Shown: positions 41,767 to 49,902 of the stretch, one piece after another
Numbering within the stretch: the stretch's first letter is position 1
Layout of the letters: each line of letters opens with the position of its first letter
Source of the DNA: Halalkalibacter krulwichiae
GTDB lineage: Bacteria; Bacillota; Bacilli; Bacillales; Bacillaceae_D
DNA: 64,000 nucleotides
Reading direction: 5' to 3'
NCBI RefSeq assembly: GCF_002109385.1
Contig: NZ_CP020814.1
Coordinates: 3,805,501-3,869,500, forward strand
The notes under the pieces: model-generated
Told to the model about the DNA's origin: nothing
The model's database searches: none
The model's input: the letters and a program-made list of their open reading frames with translations, nothing else
Translations under genes and position numbers: made by a program

Positions 41767-41862
41767 TCAATAAATAATTAATTCTCGAATAAGTACGATT
41801 CCAATAAATAGTGCTGTTGCTAACGCTCCTATCACAACTTTCTTTTCGTCTGAAAGATTCAT
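41767..41862 (-). CDS. Small membrane peptide, 31 aa
   Basis: 31 residues (MNLSDEKKVVIGALATALF...) made of a short polar start and one membrane helix. The ATG overlaps the upstream stop as ATGA, so it is translationally coupled to the zinc-ribbon gene. Single-span peptide; role unknown. Confidence 0.55.
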   Translation of the reverse strand: MNLSDEKKVVIGALATALFIGIVLIRELIIY

Positions 41863-42074
41863 AGTTTTTTACCATTCTTTTTTCTGGTTCTAGTGCACTG
41901 TTCACAAATTATTGAAGTAGAACTAAGATCCCCATCCTTCAGGACACTAATTAGAAGATCGTTATCAGCTTGAATCTCAACTTCACAATCAGGACATTTC
42001 GTGAAAATTTGATCTTCATAGATGTCTACGTTAATTTGAATATCATCAGTAAGTTGCGCTTTTATATAGAACAT
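41859..42074 (-). CDS. Zinc-ribbon protein, 71 aa
   Basis: 71 residues. CPDC (~27-30) and CEQC (~58-61) form a zinc ribbon after a small beta domain; basic tail KKNGKKL. Lies between Rha and the Spo0A-like gene. Function unknown. Confidence 0.7.
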   Translation of the reverse strand: MFYIKAQLTDDIQINVDIYEDQIFTKCPDCEVEIQADNDLLISVLKDGDLSSTSIICEQCTRTRKKNGKKL

Positions 42075-42077
42075 AAT

Positions 42078-42875
42078 TTAAGCCCCCTCATTTAATTGAC
42101 TGATAGCCACGTCATATTCAATGGCCATTTCTTTTACAATAGCTAAGTAAATTTCCGTTAACCTTGCGTCACCAGCAATAACATCAAGATTGTTAGTTTT
42201 CTCAATCTTTGATTTAGAAGCTCCTTCTAATGCCATGTTGCTTCTTTTATTCTTTAAACGAATTGATAGATCACATCTAGCTCTATCCTCAAGACGCTCA
42301 TAACTTTGATTTCTAATATTGCGATACGCTTCAAACCCACCTAATTTTTGAGCGATCTTATTCAAAAGGTTGGTAACTTTCTTACGCCATTCAGTTGGAT
42401 TAAGACTTAAAATTTCAGTGATGCTATCTTGCTTTTTAGAAGTCTTGTCTAATTGTTCTTCAACAGCTACAAGACGACGCTCCTGATCTACATTGAATTG
42501 AGCAAGCATTGCAATGACTTCGGCTTGAGATTTTGGTTGGAGCTTAGCTTGTAGTTCTTCCTTCATCCGCTTAAATTCAGTTAGGAATTTCACCTTCATC
42601 TTCATTGCTTCTGGCGTTACATAACTCATTGCGATAATGGCAAATGCATCTTCTGACATATTGAATTTCTTGTACCATTGCTTATTTTGAGGGTGTTGAT
42701 ATTGGGTCTGCGCAAAGTTGCTCAACCCCCATTTACCTTCATTTGCTTCATTCAATTTCTCAAGTTGAACCTCAATGTCACGAAGTACATCAGCATGCCT
42801 TTTATCAAAAACTTCAGCAATCGTAAGACTATCCGTGACAACTCGATCGTTTTCAATGAATACTAGATTGGACAT
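42078..42875 (-). CDS. Rha-family phage regulatory protein
   Basis: 265 residues. The N-terminal ~110 residues are the Rha (phage regulatory protein) domain: DSLTIAEVFDKRHADVLRDI, FAQTQYQHPQNKQWYKKFNM, FAIIAMSYVTPEAMKMK. The C-terminal half resembles the ORF6C domain (TEWRKKVTNLLNKIAQKLGG). Antirepressor-type protein acting early in infection. Confidence 0.92.
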   Translation of the reverse strand: MSNLVFIENDRVVTDSLTIAEVFDKRHADVLRDIEVQLEKLNEANEGKWGLSNFAQTQYQHPQNKQWYKKFNMSEDAFAIIAMSYVTPEAMKMKVKFLTEFKRMKEELQAKLQPKSQAEVIAMLAQFNVDQERRLVAVEEQLDKTSKKQDSITEILSLNPTEWRKKVTNLLNKIAQKLGGFEAYRNIRNQSYERLEDRARCDLSIRLKNKRSNMALEGASKSKIEKTNNLDVIAGDARLTEIYLAIVKEMAIEYDVAISQLNEGA

Positions 42876-43191
42876 ATGAACTTACCTCCTTGACCGGCAT
42901 ATGCTTGATTTGAAAATCATTGTTTGCATCTTTCACAAATTTTGCTAACTCACTGTAATCAACTTCTTTGTTTGAATCAGGTAGTAAGCTTTTGAATCTT
43001 GCATAAGCAGTAAGGGCTTGTACTATGTAAGACATTTCCTCACTGTCAAATTCACTAACACCTTGCTGCGCCTTGCTAAGAATTAAATCGAAACGCATTT
43101 GACCAACACCTTCGTAACGATTGCGATAAATCTCCATAGCCTCAACAACTAACTCTCTTTCTTTAACACTAAATGACAATGATTGTTTCAT
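42853..43191 (-). CDS. Hypothetical early protein, 112 aa
   Basis: 112 residues starting MKQSLSFSVKERELVVEAME; AAGGAGAG 7 nt upstream supports this ATG over earlier in-frame ones. Helical, with YRNRYEGVGQMRFDLILSKA. Overlaps rha by 23 bp. No family recognised. Confidence 0.65.
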   Translation of the reverse strand: MKQSLSFSVKERELVVEAMEIYRNRYEGVGQMRFDLILSKAQQGVSEFDSEEMSYIVQALTAYARFKSLLPDSNKEVDYSELAKFVKDANNDFQIKHMPVKEVSSYVQSSIH

Positions 43192-43345
43192 AGATTCGCT
43201 CTCCTTCGACATATTTTCATAGTTTTTAAGATTAATGTCGCACCTTTGTCCCATTTGAGTTAACTCGACATTTTAAATGGTGTTTTGACGCTATTTGATA
43301 GACAAATTTCGCAACAGGGGTAAAAAGAAAACCTCCGAAGAGGGA

Positions 43346-43471
43346 TTACACTTCTTGGTACATCGGTAAAGAGTAAGCTCTAAATAATAAATCAATCTCC
43401 TCTGTACGATTGACAGATAACAGTTCCACATTAGATAACGCCTCAATTAGCATCTGCTGGTAAAAATCCAT
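43346..43471 (-). CDS. Small hypothetical protein, 41 aa
   Basis: 41 residues (MDFYQQMLIEALSNVELLSV... ending PMYQEV) with AAAAGGAGATGAG upstream. Overlaps the 65-aa gene. Helical. Function unknown. Confidence 0.55.
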   Translation of the reverse strand: MDFYQQMLIEALSNVELLSVNRTEEIDLLFRAYSLPMYQEV

Positions 43472-43644
43472 TTATCTTTTCTCATCTCCTTTTCAATCTG
43501 CCTATGCATTAATTTCTTATAGAGCATTAATCGATCATTACGATACGTATAAGATTTCGGCTGTTTCCTTGATGGATGAATTGATAATTTCTGAGCAACC
43601 TTCGTAAGATAATACGAAATTCGATGATCGATGTTTTTCACCAA
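43447..43644 (-). CDS. Small basic protein, 65 aa
   Basis: 65 residues, rich in Lys/Arg/Tyr (MVKNIDHRISYYLTKVAQKL, RKQPKSYTYRNDRLMLYKKL). Early operon near Cro. DNA-binding possible from charge only. Confidence 0.55.
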   Translation of the reverse strand: MVKNIDHRISYYLTKVAQKLSIHPSRKQPKSYTYRNDRLMLYKKLMHRQIEKEMRKDKWIFTSRC

Positions 43645-43647
43645 TAA

Positions 43648-43851
43648 TCACGCCTCCTTTTTAAAATCTTCTTTCCTTGTGAGAATAGTAGATAACCTTC
43701 CTTTATCCATTACGATTTGACGATGGTACTCTTCATCAACCTTCTCTTCCTTAGGAATAGCCCAGGCATTTGCTTGGTGAACTAATTCAGATAAACCTTG
43801 AGGGACCTTAATAGGATAATTACCTACTTTGATTCCTGTGATTTTGATCAT
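43648..43851 (-). CDS. Small hypothetical protein, 67 aa
   Basis: 67 residues starting MIKITGIKVGNYPIKVPQGL; the ATG at 43851 has AAAAGGAGTTG upstream and is preferred over a longer frame running through the Cro gene. Second gene of the early operon. Function unknown. Confidence 0.65.
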   Translation of the reverse strand: MIKITGIKVGNYPIKVPQGLSELVHQANAWAIPKEEKVDEEYHRQIVMDKGRLSTILTRKEDFKKEA

Positions 43852-43891
43852 GATTTCAACTCCTTTTGCACAAAATAAGTATCTATGAAGT

Positions 43892-44131
43892 TTATGCAGT
43901 GTTATTTGTTCTCGAATCGCGAATTTTTTTCTCAAAAAAAAGCTCTTCAATTTCAACACCTAAAATTTCTGCTAAAATCGGAATTTTTTCAGCGGCAATT
44001 CCTCTTCTTCCACTCTCGATATCCGATAGGCTAGAGGAGTGCTTAAATCCTAATTTCTTAGAAACGAAAGACTGTTTAATTCCCTTCTCGTTTCTAATTT
44101 GCTTTAACCGCAAACCAATACGATGTTCCAT
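43892..44131 (-). CDS. Cro-like XRE-family regulator
   Basis: 79 residues: HTH_3 fold (LRLKQIRNEKGIKQSFVSKK, HSSSLSDIESGRRG, LAEILGVEIEELFF). First gene of the leftward early operon, starting 43 bp from the early promoter and divergent from the CI-like repressor. It should repress lysogeny functions. Confidence 0.88.
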   Translation of the reverse strand: MEHRIGLRLKQIRNEKGIKQSFVSKKLGFKHSSSLSDIESGRRGIAAEKIPILAEILGVEIEELFFEKKIRDSRTNNTA

Positions 44132-44146
44132 GTTATCACCACCTCA

Positions 44147-44248
44147 TTCGCGAAACGCGATTAACTTAACTCAATAATAAATTCTCATTTCGCGAATGTC
44201 AATATTATTTTTCGCTTTTTGCGATTTTTTATTCAATATACGCGAATC
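44147..44248. promoter_or_regulatory. CI/Cro operator region (CGCG repeats)
   Basis: Four related sites: TTCGCGAAACGCGA (44147-44160), TTTCGCGAAT (44188-44197), TTCGCTTTTTGCGA (44211-44224) and TACGCGAATC (44239-44248). Located between the divergent repressor and Cro genes; one lies within the spacer of the early promoter. Confidence 0.75.
44174..44202 (-). promoter_or_regulatory. Early (lytic) promoter
   Basis: On the minus strand, perfect TTGACA (44202-44197), 17-bp spacer and TATTAT (44179-44174). An operator (TTCGCGAAA) lies in the spacer, so repressor binding would block it. Confidence 0.85.
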
Positions 44249-44288
44249 CAAAGTAAAATAAGGTTAGAAAGAAAGGAGGAGATAAGGT

Positions 44289-44657
44289 TTGAGTGAAGTA
44301 TTAGGCAAGCGTATAAAATATCTCAGAGATCGATCTGGATTAGCTCAAAAATATGTTGCTGAAAAAATCGGAGTGAAAAACAACACCTTATCAGGATATG
44401 AATCAGGAAGACGTGAACCCGATTCTGAAACCCTCCGTAAGTTAGCTGATTTCTTTGAGGTGACAACTGATTATCTACTAGGTAGAACTGATAAACCTAC
44501 ATACAATATCGAATCAACTTTACCTAAACAAAAATCAAAAGAAGAAAACCTATTCTTCAAAGATATGGACAATATTACGCCTGAAGAGGCTGAGGAATTA
44601 AGAAAGCACTTAGAATTTTTACGGTTTAAGGCTGCTCAGGAGAATAAGAATAAATGA
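44289..44657 (+). CDS. CI-like phage repressor (XRE family)
   Basis: 122 residues, TTG start behind AAGGAGGAGATAAGG. Classic HTH (LGKRIKYLRDRSGLAQKYVA, NTLSGYESGRREPDSETLRK, FFEVTTDYLLGRTDKP); C-terminal helix of ~50 residues, no peptidase domain. Partner of the ImmA/IrrE peptidase at 45741, which would cleave it on induction as in ICEBs1. Confidence 0.9.
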   Translation: MSEVLGKRIKYLRDRSGLAQKYVAEKIGVKNNTLSGYESGRREPDSETLRKLADFFEVTTDYLLGRTDKPTYNIESTLPKQKSKEENLFFKDMDNITPEEAEELRKHLEFLRFKAAQENKNK

Positions 44658-44661
44658 CAAC

Positions 44662-44693
44662 AAGACACGCAACCAATATAAGCGTGTCTTTTT
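44662..44693 (+). terminator. Terminator after CI-like repressor gene
   Basis: AAGACACGC and GCGTGTCTT stem followed by TTTT. The next gene's ribosome site (AGGAGGT) follows immediately. Confidence 0.8.
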
Positions 44694-44704
44694 AGGAGGT
44701 AGTA

Positions 44705-45286
44705 ATGGATAAATTAAATTTAGAGGGATTAAAAGCTTTTCTTGATAAGGTTATTTCGAAAGAGCTTGTTTTAAAGAAAATCTCGGATGAACTAGCCAGA
44801 ATAGAAAGATCAGATGTTATAAATAAGGAGTTAAATTTCTTTAGGGACAATTATTTTGTCCCGATATTCGGTCAACAAACTTATAATTTTCTCTTAGACA
44901 TCCTTGACTCCAAAGTAGATTACTATCGAGATCATATTGAGAACCTAGATGTGTATTACGAATTAAAACTTTTTGAATCAAAGCATAACTTCTTAATAAC
45001 GAGAGCTTACAATCAATTCGCTAACCCGATGGGTTTTATGCAACTTAACAATACTTTTGATAATTCAGGACGATTCTTAATAGAATTAGTCAGATCGGAT
45101 GGGGCGAGTGTTAGAGTGAATATGAACTACAATCAAAAAGTAGACATGGCATTAGGGTTGCTGTCACAGACTATTAATGAGATGTCTCATTTTAGTGATC
45201 ATGTAGCAACTGAAAAATTTAAACGCATAGAAAAAGAACTGTTGAGATGCTTGGAAAGTGTGAAACATTATGGACCAAAACAATAA
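44705..45286 (+). CDS. Hypothetical soluble protein, first gene of two-gene module (copy 2)
   Basis: 193 residues with AGGAGGT upstream. Diverged homologue, by eye, of the protein at 758-1375: shared FFRDNYFVPIFG-like and FLLDIL segments, then ANPMGFMQLNNT (compare VNPHGFYQINYT), GRFLIELVRSDG and a C-terminal amphipathic helix. No membrane segment. It sits in the lysogeny module just after the repressor terminator, so it is probably expressed in lysogens. Function unknown. Confidence 0.75.
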   Translation: MDKLNLEGLKAFLDKVISKELVLKKISDELARIERSDVINKELNFFRDNYFVPIFGQQTYNFLLDILDSKVDYYRDHIENLDVYYELKLFESKHNFLITRAYNQFANPMGFMQLNNTFDNSGRFLIELVRSDGASVRVNMNYNQKVDMALGLLSQTINEMSHFSDHVATEKFKRIEKELLRCLESVKHYGPKQ

Positions 45287-45662
45287 GTTACAAAGAGTAA
45301 CATCAACTAACGAGGTGATTTCGTTAGTTGTATCAAGGGATGCAAGTGACAGGGACAATCAAGTTGATTATAATAGTATTAACCAAAAAGTTAGCAAGGG
45401 TGGTGAAGGAATGTCTGTTGAAGATCGCCTAAAAAAAGTGGAAGATGATGCAGTTAATAATAAGATCGCCATTGCAAACCTTACTTCTAAAATTGACAAC
45501 CTACCAGAGAGAATGGACCTCATTATTGCAGCTAAGAACGCTGATTTAAAACACGATCTTAATAGCGCTCTTCATAAAAATAACGTTGACATGATAAAGT
45601 GGTTAATAGGTACAGGTATATCAATTGTCGCCTTAACCGTAGCGTTGTTACGATTATTGTAA
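45270..45662 (+). CDS. Coiled-coil protein with C-terminal transmembrane helix (module copy 2, XhlA-like)
   Basis: 130 residues; the long start overlaps the previous gene by 17 bp. A second in-frame ATG at 45411 has a better site (AAGGGTGG, 7 nt) and gives an 83-residue protein: coiled coil (EDRLKKVEDDAVNNK...) and one C-terminal membrane helix (WLIGTGISIVALTVALLRLL), like hemolysin XhlA-type proteins. A perfect 10-bp hairpin (45304-45330) lies between the two starts. The layout parallels 1368-1979. Confidence 0.7.
   Translation: MDQNNKLQRVTSTNEVISLVVSRDASDRDNQVDYNSINQKVSKGGEGMSVEDRLKKVEDDAVNNKIAIANLTSKIDNLPERMDLIIAAKNADLKHDLNSALHKNNVDMIKWLIGTGISIVALTVALLRLL
45304..45330 (+). promoter_or_regulatory. 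10-bp hairpin inside start of membrane-protein gene
   Basis: CAACTAACGA and TCGTTAGTTG pair perfectly around GGTGATT. No T-run follows. The loop holds a Shine-Dalgarno-like GGTGAT, so it may control translation or mRNA stability between the two candidate starts. Confidence 0.5.
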
Positions 45663-45690
45663 GCCCAAATTTTGGGCTTTTTCTTTTTAT
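45662..45690 (+). terminator. Terminator after module copy 2
   Basis: AAGCCCAAA/TTTGGGCTT stem followed by TTTCTTTTT. Separates the module from the immA-integrase operon. Confidence 0.85.
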
Positions 45691-45719
45691 TGTAATTACG
45701 AACACGCGTTTGTATAATT
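45691..45719 (+). promoter_or_regulatory. Sigma-A promoter of immA-integrase operon
   Basis: TTGTAA (45691-45696), 17-bp spacer, TATAAT (45714-45719), 21 bp before the immA start. Confidence 0.8.
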
Positions 45720-45740
45720 AGGTAAAAAGAGGTGGTCAAT

Positions 45741-46238
45741 ATGTTGTATTACCCTACTCCCTTAGAGACCTGGATTTATATACTTTATAAGCGCTTAGGT
45801 ATTTATTTGCCAAGTGAAATAGATGAACAGGTCATCGCTCAAAAACTAGGGATTTATCTGTATTACAAACCGATACCATCAAGTTCTTATGAAAACGGAC
45901 GATTTAAATCAATTACAATTGATAGCCGAAAAACTAAAAAAGAGCAAAGAGAAGATTTTTTCCATGAACTCTGTCACCTTTTACGACATGTAGGTTGGCA
46001 AGCAGGAATGATGATGCCTGAAGCTTTTCGAGAGCTGCAAGAGCATGACTCAATTAATTTTACTCGTTACGCCGCTATTCCGTTTCATATGTTAAAACTA
46101 TTCGATATTCATGATGAGCAAGTAGTTTTCCACATTTCAGAATCATGTAATGTTACCACCACTCTAGTCACGGATCGATTAGAACGTATAAAATACAGTG
46201 CTGTGAGCAGGATTATAGCAAAGGGAGGAACAATATGA
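45741..46238 (+). CDS. ImmA/IrrE-family metallopeptidase
   Basis: 165 residues from the ATG behind AAGAGGTGG. The zinc site HELCH lies in EDFFHELCHLLRHVG (~75-89). ImmA-type peptidases cleave the cognate CI-like repressor to trigger induction. Its stop overlaps the integrase start by 4 bp (ATGA), tying repressor cleavage to excision. Confidence 0.92.
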   Translation: MLYYPTPLETWIYILYKRLGIYLPSEIDEQVIAQKLGIYLYYKPIPSSSYENGRFKSITIDSRKTKKEQREDFFHELCHLLRHVGWQAGMMMPEAFRELQEHDSINFTRYAAIPFHMLKLFDIHDEQVVFHISESCNVTTTLVTDRLERIKYSAVSRIIAKGGTI

Positions 46239-47590
46239 AAGCAGCCATATACATTCGTGTCTCAACACAAGAACAGGTCGAGAACTACAGTATAGAATCA
46301 CAAAGAGAACGACTCGAAGCCTTTTGTAAGGCGAAAGGCTGGACTATTTATAACACGTATATTGATGGAGGATATTCAGGAGCTAACACCGATCGACCAG
46401 CACTACAAGAAATGCTATCTAACTTAAGTGAGTTTAAAGCGGTAGTAGTTTATAAATTAGACCGACTTTCCAGGTCTCAACGTGACACACTGGATTTAAT
46501 CGAAGAGCACTTTTTGAAGAATGACGTTGATTTTGTATCTGTGACGGAAACACTAGACACCTCCACTCCTTTTGGAAAAGCAATGATTGGGATATTATCT
46601 GTCTTTGCGCAGCTTGAAAGGGAAACTATTGCTGAACGTATGCGTATGGGGCATATAAAGCGAGCTCAGGAGGGTTTAAGAGGAATGGGAGGCAACCATG
46701 ATCCAAGTGGTTATATTCGTAAAAATGGCGTCCTTGAGATAAACGATAAAGAAGCAAGACATATACAACTCGTTTACGACCTTTATGAAAGATATCATTC
46801 CATCACTAAAGTGCAAGAGTATTTGAAATCTATAGGAGAACCCGTGTGGCGTTTTAGAAGGTACAGGGATATTTTATCGAATAGACTTTATATAGGCGAA
46901 GTAAGCTTTGCTGGGAAGTTCTACAAGGGTTTGCACGATTCCATAATAAGTAAGGATCAATTCGAAAGAGTTCAGTCTTTATTGAGCAGACACAAAGGTT
47001 TTAATGCTAATAAGGCCAAAGCGAGCTTATTAAGTGGATTAATAACTTGCGGCGAATGCGGCGAACCTTATATGACTTATCAATCAACAGACAAAACAAA
47101 AAGAGGCCCTGTTAAATATCGATACTACACTTGTAGAGCAAGGAGATTCCCTTCTGAATATGATAAAAAATGCATGAATAAGACTTGGAATCAAAAGAAG
47201 TTGGATGTCCTAATCAAAAGTGAAATAAAAAAGCTCTCGTTGAATAAGCAATACGATAAGAAGGAAAAGGAGCTAATCAATTACGATTTATTAATTAAAC
47301 GGACAGATGAAAAAATTGAGCGACTTATTGCTTTGTACGCAGAGGGTAAATTTAACGTGGAACTCCTCGAAAAGCAAGTAAATAATTTGAACAGTGAGAA
47401 AGAGGAACTGCTTAATAAAAAAAACAAACAAGAAATGGATACTACCTCGGAGTTTTCATCAAGAAAACTAAACCAATATGCCATTATCCTTGAAAATGCA
47501 GAATTTAAAGAATGTCAGGCTGTTATTCAGAAACTTATTGACAACATCATCATAGAAGGTGAAAGCATCAGAATTGATTGGGTCTTCTGA
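46235..47590 (+). CDS. Large serine recombinase (phage integrase)
   Basis: 451 residues. Resolvase domain with catalytic Ser10 in YIRVSTQEQ, then VVYKLDRLSRSQRDTLDLIE and FAQLERETIAERM; recombinase domain ~150-270; zinc ribbon ITCGECGEPYMTY; coiled coil and C-terminal helix. It integrates the phage at comFA; the gene ends ~30 bp from the junction. A directionality factor should exist but is not identified. Confidence 0.95.
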   Translation: MKAAIYIRVSTQEQVENYSIESQRERLEAFCKAKGWTIYNTYIDGGYSGANTDRPALQEMLSNLSEFKAVVVYKLDRLSRSQRDTLDLIEEHFLKNDVDFVSVTETLDTSTPFGKAMIGILSVFAQLERETIAERMRMGHIKRAQEGLRGMGGNHDPSGYIRKNGVLEINDKEARHIQLVYDLYERYHSITKVQEYLKSIGEPVWRFRRYRDILSNRLYIGEVSFAGKFYKGLHDSIISKDQFERVQSLLSRHKGFNANKAKASLLSGLITCGECGEPYMTYQSTDKTKRGPVKYRYYTCRARRFPSEYDKKCMNKTWNQKKLDVLIKSEIKKLSLNKQYDKKEKELINYDLLIKRTDEKIERLIALYAEGKFNVELLEKQVNNLNSEKEELLNKKNKQEMDTTSEFSSRKLNQYAIILENAEFKECQAVIQKLIDNIIIEGESIRIDWVF

Positions 47591-47600
47591 TGCTTTTTTC
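47564..47600 (+). terminator. Integrase terminator
   Basis: AGCATCAGAA and TTCTGATGCT pair, followed by TTTTTTC, overlapping the integrase stop codon. Confidence 0.85.
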
Positions 47601-48041
47601 TCCGTTTTCATATTCCGCTATGCAAACGGCCCATACGAGCAGTTTCTGTTTCTGTTCAATCGCTTGAATGACAGCATCAGAAGCTTCTTTTTGACCTGAG
47701 GACAGTTCGCCTTGCCACGTTAGAGTGTTTTTCATTAGAGGAAATTGATCTGCTTGATCATCCCAGTAGTAAAGCTGTTCGCAGCTTCTCACTTTGCCAA
47801 GTTGGAGGCAATGGCGGCAGTAGTGGCACTCCTTTTGACAACGAGCGCAAACATGTTTGCCAAATAGCGTTGGATCGTTGTTTCCACAGCGAACGCAGAA
47901 CGGACGGTTGTTGTGATACGTAAGTGCTGCCTCCGTTCGGATTGCAGAATTGGTAAGTTGTTGATCGGTGAATGGCAGTTCTGATCTAAGCAATCGTTTA
48001 CCAGTGAGAAAGTCAGAGACAATCGGTTCGATGGGGATCAC
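47568..48041 (-). pseudogene. comFA: ComFA 5' fragment interrupted by prophage
   Basis: 157 codons: residues 1-140 are ComFA (late competence DNA helicase for DNA uptake) with the zinc-finger cysteines (CVRCGN, CARCQKECHYCRHC) and LTWQGELSSGQKEASDAVI. After LLVWAVC, where Walker A GAGKT should follow, the frame goes into 17 phage-coded residues and stops. ATPase function is lost unless the phage excises. Start probably GTG at 48041 without an obvious separate ribosome site. Confidence 0.92.
47604..47645. other. Right prophage-chromosome junction (attR)
   Basis: ComFA homology, read leftward, ends after the Cys codon at 47622-47624 (WAVC), where the family continues GAGKTE. The next codons are phage sequence. 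The crossover core lies at or just right of this point; the second copy (attL) is outside the window. Confidence 0.8.
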
Positions 48042-48130
48042 CTCGATTTATTATGGGGGATTGTATGGGGAATTAACGACTGCTACGCATTCTCCACTTA
48101 AGACACGTAGCAGTTCGCATTTCATTGTAC

Positions 48131-48991
48131 TTACTCTCCGTAATACTTTTGCCAGGATAGGCCTAAGCTGCCTGCTCCTAGATGCGTGCCGATAACTGGA
48201 CCGAAATAGCTAATCTCGACTTGAACATCTGGGAAACGTTCTTTAATCGTCTCTGCTAATTGCTCCGCTCCATCACGACGGTTGGCATGAATCACCGTAG
48301 CATAATAGCTTCCGCCTTTTGCTACATCTTGCTCAAGCAGTTCTACAATACGTGCTAAGGCTTTCTTTTCCGTGCGAACTTTTTCAAACGGAACGATGCT
48401 GCCTTCTTCAAAGTGAAGGATCGGCTTAATTTTCAAGAGGTTGCCGACAACAAGTTGAGCACCTGATAGGCGTCCGCCACGGTGTAAATGGTTTAAATCA
48501 TCGACCATGAAATAGGCCTTAGCTGTCTTTTTCATATAAGTAAGCTTCTCGATGATCTCGCCTGCTCCCGCTCCTGCTTCTGCTAGCTTGGCCGCTTCTA
48601 AAACATAGTAGCCTTGAGGGGAACAGCTCACTTCTGTATCAAATCCACTTACTTTGATGCCTTCTACCATATCTGCTGCTGTTAATGCGGTTTGATAGGT
48701 TCCACTAATCTTGCTTGAGAGGTGAATCGTGACGACTTCCTCAAAACCTTCTTCTGCTAATCTCTCAAACAAGCTGACGAATGTTCCAATTGCCGGTTGT
48801 GACGTCTTTGGAAGTTCTTCTGCCTTCATCATTTTATCGTAAAACTCTTCAGTCGTTATATCGATTTCTTCTTGAAATGAGTCACTGCCAAAAATGACGT
48901 TTAAAGGAACCATTTCAATTGAATATTCCTTGCGAATATCCTCTGGTATGTAGGCGGTACTATCCGTTACAATCGCAACTTTTCTCTTCAT
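48131..48991 (-). CDS. degV: DegV family fatty-acid-binding protein
   Basis: 286 residues: VAIVTDSTAYIPEDIRKEYS, FYDKMMKAEELPKTSQPAIG and HLSSKISGTYQTALTAA are DegV hallmarks. It binds fatty acids for the FakA kinase system. Lies between degU and comFA as in B. subtilis (yviA). Confidence 0.95.
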   Translation of the reverse strand: MKRKVAIVTDSTAYIPEDIRKEYSIEMVPLNVIFGSDSFQEEIDITTEEFYDKMMKAEELPKTSQPAIGTFVSLFERLAEEGFEEVVTIHLSSKISGTYQTALTAADMVEGIKVSGFDTEVSCSPQGYYVLEAAKLAEAGAGAGEIIEKLTYMKKTAKAYFMVDDLNHLHRGGRLSGAQLVVGNLLKIKPILHFEEGSIVPFEKVRTEKKALARIVELLEQDVAKGGSYYATVIHANRRDGAEQLAETIKERFPDVQVEISYFGPVIGTHLGAGSLGLSWQKYYGE

Positions 48992-49103
48992 GAATAGCTC
49001 CTCGCTTTTCTATTCTCTATTGTAGTTCAATAGGAAATCTCTACTATCTAATGTACATCGAAATAATCAGGCTTTCAAGTCATTGACGACAACAGCTTGG
49101 CCT

Positions 49104-49139
49104 AAAAAAGAGAGAAATGCGCTTGTCATTTCTCTCTTT
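49104..49139 (-). terminator. degU terminator
   Basis: AGAGAGAAATG and CATTTCTCTCT stem followed on the minus strand by TTTTTT. Ends the degSU operon. Confidence 0.85.
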
Positions 49140-49143
49140 CTCC

Positions 49144-49854
49144 TTATCGAACTACTACATAGCCTTTTTTAATCGCTTCGACTACCGCCTGCGTACGGTC
49201 GTTGACATTCATTTTTTGTAAAATATTACTCACGTGGTTCTTGACCGTTTTTTCACTAATGAACAGTGTTTCACCAATCGCACGGTTGCTTTGACCATCT
49301 GTCATCAGCTGCAACACTTCACATTCACGACGCGTTAAAATATGAAGCGGCTTACGGTATTCAACTTCACGATAGCCGATCGACTCTTCATGAAGATCAT
49401 CTTCTTTAGCAAGACGACGGTATTCTTTAATTAAATTGTGAGTTACTTTCGGATGGATATAAGCGCCACCTGAAGCGACAACTTTCACAGCTTCAATTAA
49501 AGCATCAGCATCCATTTCTTTCAGCAAGTAACCAGATGCACCTGTTTTTAATACATGTGTGACATACGACTCATCATCATGAATCGATAAAATTAATACT
49601 TTAATATTCGGGAACGCTTTGACTAATTCCTTCGTCGCTTCGACCCCGTTCATTTCTGGCATATTAATATCCATCAAGATCACATCTGGACGATACAATT
49701 TCACAAGCTCCAATGCTTGCGAGCCATCGTGACCATCCGCAACTACTTCAAAATTAGATTCCATTGATAAAATACGTTTTACACCTTCACGAAATAATTG
49801 ATGGTCGTCGATAATGACGATCTTAATTTTGCTACCTTCATTCATGGGTTTCAC
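49144..49854 (-). CDS. degU: Response regulator DegU
   Basis: 236 residues. Receiver domain with phosphoacceptor Asp in [14 protein letters not shown] and a LuxR-type HTH at the C terminus ([39 protein letters not shown]). Controls exoenzymes, motility and competence. Follows degS by 48 bp. Confidence 0.97.
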   Translation of the reverse strand: MKPMNEGSKIKIVIIDDHQLFREGVKRILSMESNFEVVADGHDGSQALELVKLYRPDVILMDINMPEMNGVEATKELVKAFPNIKVLILSIHDDESYVTHVLKTGASGYLLKEMDADALIEAVKVVASGGAYIHPKVTHNLIKEYRRLAKEDDLHEESIGYREVEYRKPLHILTRRECEVLQLMTDGQSNRAIGETLFISEKTVKNHVSNILQKMNVNDRTQAVVEAIKKGYVVVR

Positions 49855-49902
49855 CTCTCCGCTAAAACGGTAATTTGAACTTATAACTCATTCGTTACTC
49901 TA

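Noticed and set aside
43337..43365. Short CCTC-TTCG-GAGG stem near the 41-aa gene as terminator
   Set aside because: Only a 4-bp core stem; the early operon must continue through it, so it is not called.
43648..43959. Long form (103 codons) of the 67-aa early protein
   Set aside because: Extension overlaps the Cro gene and lacks a ribosome site, whereas ATG 43851 has one.
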